Source: Dyella flava (GTDB taxonomy: Bacteria > Pseudomonadota > Gammaproteobacteria > Xanthomonadales > Rhodanobacteraceae). From it: a stretch of DNA of 64,000 bases. This document shows, in pieces, positions 30,792-38,483 of this stretch. The stretch's first letter is position 1. Each line of letters starts with the position of its first letter. The notes below the pieces were generated by a model that saw only the letters and a list, made by a program, of their open reading frames with translations, did no database searches and was not told the DNA's origin. Both the position numbers and the translations under genes were made by a program. The DNA lies in the NCBI RefSeq assembly GCF_016904955.1, contig NZ_JADIKE010000039.1, positions 124,001 through 188,000 of the forward strand, in the 5' to 3' direction.

Positions 30792-32009
30792 TCATTCTTC
30801 CCTTGCCGGCATTCTTCCTACATAACTCGCCCGCGGACGTATCAGGCTACCGTTCTCCTGCTGCTCCAATGCGTGCGCCAACCAGCCAGCCATCCGGCCG
30901 GCGGCGAAGATCGCCATGGCTGCGTCGACGCCGAGTTCATAAGCCGATGCAATGGCCGCCAGGGCGAAGTCCAGATTCGGCCGGCGGCCACACAGGTTTT
31001 GTGTCACCTCGGCAAGCTGCAGAACGCGTGCAAGCTTGGCGGGATGGGGATGTATCGCGCGCAACGCGTTCAATAGCGTTGTGGCGCGAGGATCGTCATC
31101 GGCATATAGCGGATGGCCCAGACCCGGTACCGTGTCACCGCGATGCAGGCGTTCGCGGACACGATCAGCGGGCCGCCGTTCGGGCAGCATGTCCTGAATA
31201 AACGCATACGCGCGTGCAGTTGCACCGCCGTGATGCGGACCGGACAAGGTGGCCAAACCTGCGCCAACGGCAGCATGCAGGCTGGCGCCCGTCGACGCAG
31301 CCACACGCGTGGCAAAGGCCGATGCATTGAGTTCGTGATCGGCGCATAGCACGAGGGCGCAACGCACCAATTCCGGCAATCCTGGTGCCTCGATCTGCCA
31401 GTTCGCGGCTATCCGTTGGTGGATCGGGTGTGCATCCGGACGCGTTCCGCATAGCAGTGCTGCAGTTTCCCGCAGCAGTTGCGCTGCGTAATCGCGGCGA
31501 TGGTGCGGATCGCTGCTGTGTGAATGCCGGGCATCGAGTGCAAGCAAGGGCAGCGCCGCGGCCGTGCGTGCCAAGGGTGGCAAGCTGCGTTGACGAAGCA
31601 GGGATGAAACAGTTTCCGGCCAGCGCTGTGAGAATGCGGCGGTAAACGGATCATGGTCACCGCAATCCCACAGCAGGCGTGCGGCGTCTTCCAGCGTGGC
31701 TCCCGATTCGGCCAGGGCAATCGCGGATTGGCCCCGGTAATAGTGTCCATGCGGACGGATCAAGGAAATCCGTGTTTCCAGTACCGGCAGGCCCCAGGCA
31801 AGACTGTGCGCGGCGGCTTGCACCGCGCCACGCCCGGCCTGTCGGCGTTCGATCAATTGCTCGATATCGCCAGCACTGTACTCGCGGCTACGTCCGTCGG
31901 TGCCCGGGCGCGAATCAATGCGACCACGGCTCACGTAGGCATAAAGCGTGGCAAGGCTTACACCGAGTCGAGAGGCGGCGTCCTGGGCAGAGAGATAGTC
32001 GGCTCGCAT
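30792..32009 (-). CDS. Citrate-synthase-like protein with N-terminal helix-turn-helix domain
   Basis: 405 residues from ATG 32009. Residues 1-50 form an excisionase/MerR-type winged helix-turn-helix (LSAQDAASRLGVSLATLYAY, then SRGRIDSRP). The rest is a citrate synthase fold. The catalytic residues known from the family appear to be kept: His in CADHELNAS, His in GLGHPLY and Asp in PNLDFAL, with GPHHGGA and the 'SLIRPRASYVG' C-terminus. It is divergent from DUF2332-prpBC across an inverted-repeat operator, so it is probably the regulator of the methylcitrate genes (inference). Whether it is also an enzyme is open. Confidence 0.85.
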   Translation of the reverse strand: MRADYLSAQDAASRLGVSLATLYAYVSRGRIDSRPGTDGRSREYSAGDIEQLIERRQAGRGAVQAAAHSLAWGLPVLETRISLIRPHGHYYRGQSAIALAESGATLEDAARLLWDCGDHDPFTAAFSQRWPETVSSLLRQRSLPPLARTAAALPLLALDARHSHSSDPHHRRDYAAQLLRETAALLCGTRPDAHPIHQRIAANWQIEAPGLPELVRCALVLCADHELNASAFATRVAASTGASLHAAVGAGLATLSGPHHGGATARAYAFIQDMLPERRPADRVRERLHRGDTVPGLGHPLYADDDPRATTLLNALRAIHPHPAKLARVLQLAEVTQNLCGRRPNLDFALAAIASAYELGVDAAMAIFAAGRMAGWLAHALEQQENGSLIRPRASYVGRMPAREE

Positions 32010-32014
32010 GAACG

Positions 32015-32051
32015 ATATATTGATCCTATTAATCAAGATTGATCAATATAT
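32015..32051. promoter_or_regulatory. Inverted-repeat operator between the HTH-citrate synthase gene and the prp genes
   Basis: ATATATTGATC (32015-32025) and GATCAATATAT (32041-32051) form a perfect 11-bp inverted repeat with 15 nt between. Inside and overlapping are ATCAA-GA-TTGAT (32032-32043) and the palindrome TTGATCAA (32039-32046). The stretch is nearly all A/T in a GC-rich region and lies in the divergent promoter area. The repeated TTGAT element suggests cooperative binding, probably by the adjacent HTH protein. Confidence 0.65.
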
Positions 32052-32096
32052 TTTGGCGTGACACAGTGACGGCCCCGGATTGATCAGGCTATCCCC

Positions 32097-33233
32097 ATGG
32101 CCACTTTCCAAACGGTGTGCGAAGCCTTTGCCAGGCAGGCGGACTACTGCGACGAACACGGTTCGCCGTTCACCGCCAGGCTGTTGCGCGGGCTGGTGCG
32201 TGCCATGTGCGATGGGGCGCCAATATTGCAGGCCATCGCATCGTGGGAAGGCGAACCGATGCCAGATGCGCTGCCGCTGCGCGTGGCCGGCGCGCTGCAT
32301 GCATTGGTGCTGGATGGGCGCGAAGCGGAACTGGCCCGTTACTATCCTGGTGGCGATGGCGAGGCTGACGATGCCGCACTCCAGCGGATTGCTGTCGCAG
32401 CATTGCAGGCACATCCCGAGGTATTGGCGGATTATCTTGCTTCGCCCCCGCAGACCAAAGAAGTGGGGCGCTCAGCCGTGTTGCTTGGTGGATTCATGAC
32501 CATCGCGGCACATACCGGCTTGCCGCTGCGTTTGTTCGAACTCGGTGCCAGCGCTGGTTTGAACATGAATTGGGATCGCTATCGTTACCGGTTTGGCGAC
32601 TGCGTGCTGGGCGATACATCCAGTCGGTTGGAGCTTGTCCCCGCGTGGCATGGTGAATTGCCGCCTATGGCGTCGATCGATGTTGTTGCGCGCATGGCCT
32701 GCGATCGATCGCCGGTCAACGTCGCAGAGGCCAGGCGACGGCAGCGCCTGCGCGCCTATGTCTGGGCGGATCAAGATTCCCGTTTGCGGCAACTGGATGC
32801 GGCGTTGAGTGCTGCGGCCGAACACCCCGTGCAGGTCGAGCATGCCGATGCGGCTGAGTGGATCGAGCGTGTGCTCGCGGCACCGCTGCCCGATGGCGCG
32901 GCGACGGTGGTCTATCACACGATTTTCTGGGCCTACCTCTCAGCGGATGCCAAGGCGCGGATCGAGTCGGCGATCCGCAGTGCCGGGCAATCCGCCACGG
33001 CGGAATCGCCGCTGGCCTGGCTGCGCTTCGAGATTGGGGATTTCAGTCGACATCCGCGCCTGCTGCTGAGTCTTTGGCCGGGGCCGCAGGATCTGCACTT
33101 GGCCGACGCCCAGGCGCATGGCAGCGAGATTTTCTGGTATGCCGCCGCGCTGGCAAATCCCGCGCGTACTGCGCCGCGGCATCGCAGCCCCGGCACATCA
33201 CTTACAATTTGTCGTTTCGGAGAATCACGATGA
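32097..33233 (+). CDS. DUF2332 family protein
   Basis: 378 residues. Family features: 'FARQADYCDEHGSPFTARLL' at the N-terminus, 'LGGFMTIAAHTGLPLRLFEL' with GASAGLNMNWDRYRYRFG, and 'TVVYHTIFWAYLSADAK'. The 'ELGASAGLN' segment resembles a SAM-binding glycine-rich loop, so a methyltransferase-like fold is possible, but no activity is established. Its stop overlaps the prpB start (ATGA, 33230-33233), so the two are translationally coupled. The product probably serves propionate or acyl-CoA metabolism (inference). Confidence 0.85.
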   Translation: MATFQTVCEAFARQADYCDEHGSPFTARLLRGLVRAMCDGAPILQAIASWEGEPMPDALPLRVAGALHALVLDGREAELARYYPGGDGEADDAALQRIAVAALQAHPEVLADYLASPPQTKEVGRSAVLLGGFMTIAAHTGLPLRLFELGASAGLNMNWDRYRYRFGDCVLGDTSSRLELVPAWHGELPPMASIDVVARMACDRSPVNVAEARRRQRLRAYVWADQDSRLRQLDAALSAAAEHPVQVEHADAAEWIERVLAAPLPDGAATVVYHTIFWAYLSADAKARIESAIRSAGQSATAESPLAWLRFEIGDFSRHPRLLLSLWPGPQDLHLADAQAHGSEIFWYAAALANPARTAPRHRSPGTSLTICRFGESR

Positions 33234-34117
33234 CCCAGCTCAACTCTGCCGGCGCCCGTTTCCGCGCCGCACTCGCTGCCGAACAGCCGCTCCAGGTGAT
33301 CGGCGCCATCAACGCCAATCACGCCTTGCTGGCCAAGCGCGCAGGCTATCGCGCGATCTACCTTTCAGGCGGTGGCGTGGCGGCCGGCTCGCTGGGCCTG
33401 CCCGATCTGGGCATCAATACCCTGGATGACGTGCTGACCGATGTGCGGCGTATCACCGATGTCTGCGATCTGCCGTTGCTGGTGGACATCGATACCGGCT
33501 TCGGTCCCAGCGCCTTCAATATCGCGCGCACCGTGAAAAGCCTGATCAAGTTCGGTGCGGCGGCCTGCCACATCGAGGATCAGGTGGGTGCCAAGCGCTG
33601 CGGTCATCGTCCTGGTAAGGAAATCGTACCCGCCGGCGAAATGGCAGACCGCGTCAAGGCGGCTGTCGATGCCAAGACCGATCCGAACTTCTTCCTGATT
33701 GCGCGCACCGATGCGATTGCAGTGGAAGGCGTCGATGCGGCGATCGAGCGCGCCATAGCCTGCGTTGAAGCCGGCGCTGACGGCATCTTTGCCGAGGCCG
33801 CGTATGACATCCCCACCTACAAGCGCTTCACCGATGCGGTAAAGGTGCCGGTACTGGCCAATATCACCGAGTTCGGCCAGACCCCGTTGTTCAGCGTGGA
33901 TGAATTGCGCACGGCGGGCGTTGGCATCGTGCTTTATCCGCTATCGGCGTTCCGCGCGATGAACAAGGCGGCGGAAACCGTTTATCAAGCCATTCGCCGT
34001 GACGGTCATCAGCGCAATGTGGTGGACATGATGCAGACCCGCGAAGAGCTTTATGACCGCATCGGCTATCACGATTACGAGAACAAGCTCGACGAGCTGT
34101 TCGCGAATAAAAAATGA
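33230..34117 (+). CDS. prpB: Methylisocitrate lyase PrpB
   Basis: 295 residues from ATG 33230, with GGAG 7 nt upstream. It belongs to the ICL/PEPM superfamily: catalytic KRCGH at 122-126, Mg-binding 'LLVDIDTGFG' (83-92) and 'ARTDAIAVEGVDAAIERA'. It cleaves 2-methylisocitrate to pyruvate and succinate, the last step of the methylcitrate cycle. The frame is open far upstream (to 32858) but that part overlaps DUF2332 and is not the protein. Confidence 0.95.
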   Translation: MTQLNSAGARFRAALAAEQPLQVIGAINANHALLAKRAGYRAIYLSGGGVAAGSLGLPDLGINTLDDVLTDVRRITDVCDLPLLVDIDTGFGPSAFNIARTVKSLIKFGAAACHIEDQVGAKRCGHRPGKEIVPAGEMADRVKAAVDAKTDPNFFLIARTDAIAVEGVDAAIERAIACVEAGADGIFAEAAYDIPTYKRFTDAVKVPVLANITEFGQTPLFSVDELRTAGVGIVLYPLSAFRAMNKAAETVYQAIRRDGHQRNVVDMMQTREELYDRIGYHDYENKLDELFANKK

Positions 34118-34162
34118 ACACAGCATCCGTACGTTCAAGTACCGCACCAGGAGCATGATCCG

Positions 34163-35311
34163 ATGAGCGAGCAATCCACCGCCCCCAAGCCGAAGAAATC
34201 CGTTGCGCTGTCCGGCGTGGCGGCGGGCAACACCGCGCTGTGCACCGTTGGCCGTAGCGGCAACGACCTGCACTATCGTGGTTACGACATCCACGACCTG
34301 GCCGCCAAGGGCTGCTTCGAAGAAGTGGCCTACCTGCTGGTGCACGGCGTGCTGCCGAAATGGGCTGAGTTGAACGCCTACAAGGCCAAGCTGAAGCGTC
34401 TGCGCGGCCTGCCGGCGCCGGTGAAGCAAGCGCTGGAATTGCTGCCGGCTGCGACGCACCCGATGGATGTCATGCGCACCGGTTGCTCGGTGCTGGGCAC
34501 CGTGCTGCCGGAGAAGGAAGACCACAATGTCACCGGCGCGCGCGATATCGCCGACCGCCTGATGGCCAGCTTCGGCTCCATGCTGCTGTACTGGTACCAC
34601 TTCAGCCACAACGGCAAGCGCATCGAGACCGAAACCGACGACGAATCGATCGCCGCACACTTCCTGCACCTGCTGCATGGCAAGAAGCCGAGCGAGTTGC
34701 ATGCCAATTCGTTGGACAAGTCGCTGGTGCTTTACGCCGAACATGAGTTCAACGCCTCGACCTTCACTGCGCGCGTGATTGCGGGCACCGGCTCGGACAT
34801 GTATTCCGCGATCACCGGCGCCATCGGCGCGCTGCGCGGTCCCAAGCATGGCGGCGCCAACGAAGTGGCGATGGAGATCATCGCCCGCTATCGCAACGCG
34901 GCCGATGCGGAAGCCGATATCCGCGCGCGCGTGGAGCGCAAGGAAATCATCATCGGCTTCGGTCACCCGGTCTACACGGTGTCCGATCCGCGCAACGAGA
35001 TCATCAAGGAGATTTCGCGCAAGCTGTGCACGGAGTGCGGCAATCCCAACCTGTTCGACGTTTCCGAGCGCATCGAGAAGCTGATGTGGGAACTGAAGAA
35101 GATGTTTCCCAATCTCGACTGGTACTCGGCCAGCGCTTACCACATGATGGGCGTGCCCACGGCCATGTTCACTCCGCTGTTTGTCATCGCCCGCACCTCC
35201 GGCTGGAGCGCGCATGTGATCGAACAGCGCGAGGATGGCAAGATCATTCGCCCGAGCGCCAACTACACCGGCCCGGAAGACCGCACCTACGTGCCGATCG
35301 AAAAGCGCTGA
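34163..35311 (+). CDS. prpC: 2-methylcitrate synthase PrpC
   Basis: 382 residues, typical for PrpC. 'VAAGNTALCTVGRSGNDLHY' at the N-terminus, catalytic His in AEHEFNAST and GFGHPVY, Asp in NLDWYSA, substrate loop GPKHGGANE, and C-terminal 'KIIRPSANYTGPEDRTYVPI'. It condenses propionyl-CoA with oxaloacetate. A good ribosome site AGGAG lies 9 nt before ATG 34163. It ends at a terminator (35333-35364), so DUF2332-prpB-prpC form one operon without prpD. Confidence 0.96.
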   Translation: MSEQSTAPKPKKSVALSGVAAGNTALCTVGRSGNDLHYRGYDIHDLAAKGCFEEVAYLLVHGVLPKWAELNAYKAKLKRLRGLPAPVKQALELLPAATHPMDVMRTGCSVLGTVLPEKEDHNVTGARDIADRLMASFGSMLLYWYHFSHNGKRIETETDDESIAAHFLHLLHGKKPSELHANSLDKSLVLYAEHEFNASTFTARVIAGTGSDMYSAITGAIGALRGPKHGGANEVAMEIIARYRNAADAEADIRARVERKEIIIGFGHPVYTVSDPRNEIIKEISRKLCTECGNPNLFDVSERIEKLMWELKKMFPNLDWYSASAYHMMGVPTAMFTPLFVIARTSGWSAHVIEQREDGKIIRPSANYTGPEDRTYVPIEKR

Positions 35312-35332
35312 TGGCTCATTTTTGATGTACGG

Positions 35333-35364
35333 AAAGAAGGGGGCTTCGGCCCCCTTTTTCTTTA
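35333..35364 (+). terminator. Intrinsic terminator after prpC
   Basis: AAGGGGGC (35337-35344), tetraloop TTCG, GCCCCCTT (35349-35356), then a T-rich run. A strong classical terminator that isolates the prp operon from the next cluster. Confidence 0.92.
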
Positions 35365-35453
35365 CATCGCATTGACGAAATGTTTTTGTTTGGGCGTGCC
35401 AGGGATGGATAAGCGGTGTTACATGCGTGATACATCAGGGCATGCACTCATGC

Positions 35454-35473
35454 ATGACATAAGTGATTGTCAT
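35454..35473. promoter_or_regulatory. Inverted repeat, candidate enhancer-binding-protein site
   Basis: ATGACA (35454-35459), 8 nt, TGTCAT (35468-35473). It lies about 170 bp upstream of the -24 element, a normal distance for a bacterial enhancer-binding protein acting with sigma-54. Confidence 0.45.
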
Positions 35474-35640
35474 TGCAATACGTATCGTCGTGGCTGCGAT
35501 GGAAAGTCGGCAGGCCGCGCGAAGTGGTGTTCCAGATCTGCATCATTTCATGACTCGATGGCGTTTTCGTGTTTTAGCAAGACGAACGTAATCGACTGAT
35601 TCCTATACATCTTGATGCTTGCCTTGTAGGTACGTGCAAC

Positions 35641-35656
35641 TGGCACGTGCTTTGCG
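35641..35656 (+). promoter_or_regulatory. Sigma-54 (RpoN) type -24/-12 promoter
   Basis: TGGCACG (35641-35647), N4, TTGC (35652-35655): the GG (35642-35643) and GC (35654-35655) dinucleotides are exactly 10 nt apart, matching the RpoN consensus. It is overlapped by the inverted repeat ACGTGC-AACTG-GCACGT (35632-35648). Transcription would start near 35667. Confidence 0.7.
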
Positions 35657-35718
35657 ACATGTTGAAGCTACACCAGCAAAACAGGGGGTCACCGCATCCA
35701 TTCCCGGGAGGAATCAAC

Positions 35719-36696
35719 ATGCGCAGGACTCTTATCTACACGGCATTGATGCTTGGCTTGGGACTTGCCCTCCCGGTCATGGCAGACAATAACTCCAACC
35801 AGAACAACGGGAATTCAGGTTACCTTTCGAGCTCGAACACCAATTCGGGCACAAACACCAATTCGAGTACACACTCCAAGACCGTTAGCAAGGCGTGGGC
35901 CGAAAGCGGCAACGATAACTCAGTACAAAGCGACGGTATGGGAACCTCGGCCGCCAATAATGGTGGTACCGCGACATCTACTGTCAGCGATGCATTCAAC
36001 ACCAGCAATGCGATCGCCACCACCAACCTCAATGGAACCGTCACCAATGTCCAGGTGTGGGGCATCGGCAACAACGCGACCGATAATGGCAACGCGAATG
36101 GCGGAAAAGGCGGCAGTGGCGGTAAGGGCCTCGGCGGCATAGCGCTGGAAGGCGGTGGCGGATTGGGCGGCAGTGGCGGCGACGCCTATGCACATAGCGG
36201 CAAGGCCGGCGGTTCGTTCTCCAACAGCGGTGGCGCGTTTGCAGGAAGCGGCGCTGCGGGTGCTGGCGCCAAGGGTGACGGTGGCAGCGCCAATGCCAAT
36301 GGTGGCTCATACGGTGGTAGTGGTGGCGCAGCGACTGGAGGTAGCGGATCGGGCACAGGTGGTGCGGCAACGGCTGGCGCAGCATCGGCGACGACCGGCA
36401 GCAGCACCTCGACCGGCGGAACCAGCGGAACGGTAGCCAGTGCTGGCGGTGACGGCGGCGCAGGCGGTGCCGGTGGTACGGCGACTGGTGGTGCAGGCAC
36501 GGCCGGTGCAGGCGGTAGCGGCGGAGCAGGTGGAAGCACCTCGGCCGATGCCGGCAGCTTCGACATGTCCAACACCATGGATAGTGCCGCGGCAGCGGCA
36601 GCTGGCATCACGACGATTGCTCAGAACAGCGGCCAGGCTTCGCTGATCCAGCAGGGCGTGACAGTCCAAGCCAACCTGAACGTGGGCGGCCATTGA
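35719..36696 (+). CDS. Secreted Gly/Ser/Ala-rich protein, putative amyloid or fibre subunit of a Fap-like system
   Basis: 325 residues from ATG 35719 behind GGGAGGAATCAAC. A Sec signal peptide (about 1-21, cleavage after VMA) is followed by an Asn/Ser/Thr-rich part (22-60). A segment holding 'TSNAIATTNLNGTVTNVQV' comes next, then a long Gly/Ala/Ser-rich low-complexity region (about 120-285). The C-terminus has 'IAQNSGQASLIQQGVTVQ'. The QN-(S/T)-G-x2-x-L-I-Q motif recurs in the next gene. There are no cysteines. Composition, export signal and neighbours suggest the structural subunit of a surface fibre (inference). Confidence 0.7.
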   Translation: MRRTLIYTALMLGLGLALPVMADNNSNQNNGNSGYLSSSNTNSGTNTNSSTHSKTVSKAWAESGNDNSVQSDGMGTSAANNGGTATSTVSDAFNTSNAIATTNLNGTVTNVQVWGIGNNATDNGNANGGKGGSGGKGLGGIALEGGGGLGGSGGDAYAHSGKAGGSFSNSGGAFAGSGAAGAGAKGDGGSANANGGSYGGSGGAATGGSGSGTGGAATAGAASATTGSSTSTGGTSGTVASAGGDGGAGGAGGTATGGAGTAGAGGSGGAGGSTSADAGSFDMSNTMDSAAAAAAGITTIAQNSGQASLIQQGVTVQANLNVGGH

Positions 36697-36710
36697 GTAA
36701 CGACTGATCG

Positions 36711-36743
36711 GCAAAAGTGGAGCAAGCATCGCTCCACTTTTGC
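36711..36743 (+). terminator. Hairpin between the first and second gene of the Fap-like cluster
   Basis: GCAAAAGTGGAGC (36711-36723), loop AAGCATC, GCTCCACTTTTGC (36731-36743): a perfect 13-bp stem with a TTTT inside the 3' arm, 15 nt after the first stop codon. It would act as a partial terminator or an mRNA 3'-end stabiliser. Confidence 0.7.
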
Positions 36744-36823
36744 TATGCGGGCTGGCCGGTTGCTTTGCGCAGCCGGCCGGCAGACGGTCGTATTCGATGC
36801 GCCAACGCGATAGGAGTCGTGCC

Positions 36824-37228
36824 ATGTCTCTCGCAAGAGTTGTAGCAGGTGTGATGCTGTCGTGTATGGCGGGATGGTCGGGCTTCGCGTTCGCAGGAGA
36901 CCCACCCGGCAATTCCACTAGCGCTCAACAAGGAAGCCACCCACCGGCAGCCGCGAATGCGCAGCCGGTCTATGTCGATGGATTTGGGCAAGCAGTGAGC
37001 GCCACCACGCTGGGGCACTACAGCGGTGGTTCTACGGTTATTGCCGGCATCCAAACCATTACCGGCACCGTCTCCAACGACAGTGCCACGAATGTCACCA
37101 CGGGAGCCAACTCGATCGCGGGGGGCTCGTTCTCTGACGCATCGGGCTTGCCGTCGGTGATTCAGAACACCGGCAATAACGTGCTGATCCAGAACGGCGT
37201 CATCGTTAATGTGCAAATGAAGCCATAA
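36824..37228 (+). CDS. Small secreted protein of the Fap-like cluster (minor subunit candidate)
   Basis: 134 residues from ATG 36824 (AGGAG 7 nt upstream). Signal peptide about 1-27 (ending AFAG). The mature part contains 'ITGTVSNDSATNVTTGANSI', then AGGSFSDASGLPSVIQNTG and NNVLIQNGVIVNVQ at the C-terminus. The QNTG-N-x-L-I-Q-N-G pattern matches the C-terminal motif of the first gene, so both may share a strand-forming unit. One nucleotide separates it from the peptidase gene. FapB or FapE would be the nearest analogue by position and size (inference). Confidence 0.7.
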   Translation: MSLARVVAGVMLSCMAGWSGFAFAGDPPGNSTSAQQGSHPPAAANAQPVYVDGFGQAVSATTLGHYSGGSTVIAGIQTITGTVSNDSATNVTTGANSIAGGSFSDASGLPSVIQNTGNNVLIQNGVIVNVQMKP

Positions 37229-37229
37229 C

Positions 37230-37925
37230 ATGAAACGGACGCTGCCGACGTCGATGTTCATCCTTGTCCTGGCGATCGCATCGCCGGCGGGGGCGCGGGC
37301 AGCGACGATGGCGCTCAATGATAATGCCGGGCAGACCTATATCTTGCACATTGCCACGCTGAAGGAAGTCAAGTATCGCAACACGATCCATCAAAAATAC
37401 GACTTCAGCTGCGGCTCGGCCGCGGTTGCCACGTTGTTGACCTACCAATACGACTACCCGGTCAACGAACAGATCGTGTTCGAGCAGATGTATGCGCATG
37501 GTGATCGCAGGAAGATCAACCGGGAAGGCTTCTCGCTATTGGATATCAAGTTTTATCTGGCGAGTATCGGTTTCGACGCCGACGGTTTCCACGCATCGCT
37601 GGATCAGCTGCAGAAAGCCGGCCTGCCGGCGATCGTGCTGATCGAGGATCGTGGTTATCACCATTTCGTGGTGATCAAGGGCATTCGCTATGGGCGCGTG
37701 CTGGTCGGGGATCCGGCACGCGGCACGCGCGCGATACCTCTGGATCGTTTCGACCAGTTGTGGAAGAACAAGCTGCTGTTTGTCATCCATAACCGGCGCG
37801 AGTTCGCGCATTTCAATACTGACAGTGATTGGCGCAGTGCGCCGCTCGCTCCTTTGGGCATCGGTATCGATCGGCGCGGGCTGGATACGATCACCATGTC
37901 CAAATACGGGCCGGGGGATATATGA
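37230..37925 (+). CDS. Periplasmic C39-family peptidase, FapD-like
   Basis: 231 residues with signal peptide (1-25, AGARA-A). Peptidase C39 fold with catalytic C61 in YDFSCGSAAVATLL, His in GYHHFVVIKG (H145 most likely) and D161 in VLVGDPARG. No ABC transporter is attached or nearby, unlike bacteriocin C39 exporters. The stand-alone exported form is what Fap systems use (FapD). It probably processes or licenses export of the secreted subunits. Its stop overlaps the next start (ATGA, 37922-37925). Confidence 0.85.
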   Translation: MKRTLPTSMFILVLAIASPAGARAATMALNDNAGQTYILHIATLKEVKYRNTIHQKYDFSCGSAAVATLLTYQYDYPVNEQIVFEQMYAHGDRRKINREGFSLLDIKFYLASIGFDADGFHASLDQLQKAGLPAIVLIEDRGYHHFVVIKGIRYGRVLVGDPARGTRAIPLDRFDQLWKNKLLFVIHNRREFAHFNTDSDWRSAPLAPLGIGIDRRGLDTITMSKYGPGDI

Positions 37926-38452
37926 CGCGAGCCAAGCCCTGGATGCAGATATGCCTGCGCATGGCGCTGCTGGCGATATTGCTGGGGTGCGCCGTTATCG
38001 CGCACGCCCAGTCGGCACAGCCGCTGCGTCGTGTTGCTGGATTTGGCTTTCCCGTGCCGAACGAGCGGCTCGATGCCGTACGTGGTGGCTTTGACCTTGG
38101 TAACGGTCTTGAAGCATCGCTCGGTATCGAACGCGCGGTGTATATCAATGGCAACCTGGTTACCTATGCGAGCGTAAACATTCCTGACCTGGCCCACATC
38201 ACCACGCAGCAAGCGATGGCATTGGCCTCGGCGCTCAGCACGGTGAATATCCAGAACGGTCCAGGCAATAGCTTTGATCCGTCCGCGCTTGGCAGTACCA
38301 CGGCCGCGACGGTGATTCAGAACACGCTGAACAATCAGACCATTCGCAGCCTGACGACCTTGAACGTGTCGGTCAACACGCTCAACGCTTTCCGTGACGA
38401 AGGCTTGCAACAAGCCCTGCAGGCTGCACAGGTGCAGGCACTGGGACATTAA
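37922..38452 (+). CDS. Secreted protein of the Fap-like cluster
   Basis: 176 residues from ATG 37922, translationally coupled to the peptidase gene. A hydrophobic signal (about 12-29, ending AHAQ) is followed by 'GFPVPNERLDAVRGGFDLGN', a segment 'VYINGNLVTYASVNIPDLAH' and 'TVIQNTLNNQTIRSLTTLNV'. The 'LDAVRGGF' phrase recalls motifs around the leader cleavage site of double-glycine-type precursors, but no GG-cleavage site is certain. It may be a minor fibre component or chaperone; no homology is claimed. Confidence 0.65.
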   Translation: MTRAKPWMQICLRMALLAILLGCAVIAHAQSAQPLRRVAGFGFPVPNERLDAVRGGFDLGNGLEASLGIERAVYINGNLVTYASVNIPDLAHITTQQAMALASALSTVNIQNGPGNSFDPSALGSTTAATVIQNTLNNQTIRSLTTLNVSVNTLNAFRDEGLQQALQAAQVQALGH

Positions 38453-38483
38453 TGCGGAAAGGAAGTCGTTCTCTCGGAGAACC

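Larger units (their letters stand above)
35365..35718. other. Regulatory region of the Fap-like cluster
   Basis: 354 nt without a credible gene and lower in GC than the flanks. It contains the inverted repeat at 35454-35473 and the sigma-54-type promoter at 35641-35656, which leaves a leader of roughly 50 nt before the first gene. Confidence 0.6.

Noticed and set aside
33941..35215. Minus-strand open frame opposite prpC
   Set aside because: Shadow of prpC without a ribosome site or known motifs.
35372..35599. 75-codon frame upstream of the Fap-like cluster
   Set aside because: Cys/Arg-rich random-looking product without ribosome site, overlapping the regulatory inverted repeat.
36186..36611. 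Minus-strand Pro/Ala-rich frame opposite the Gly-rich gene
   Set aside because: A reverse reading of Gly-rich codons always gives Pro/Ala; the plus-strand gene has the signal peptide and ribosome site.
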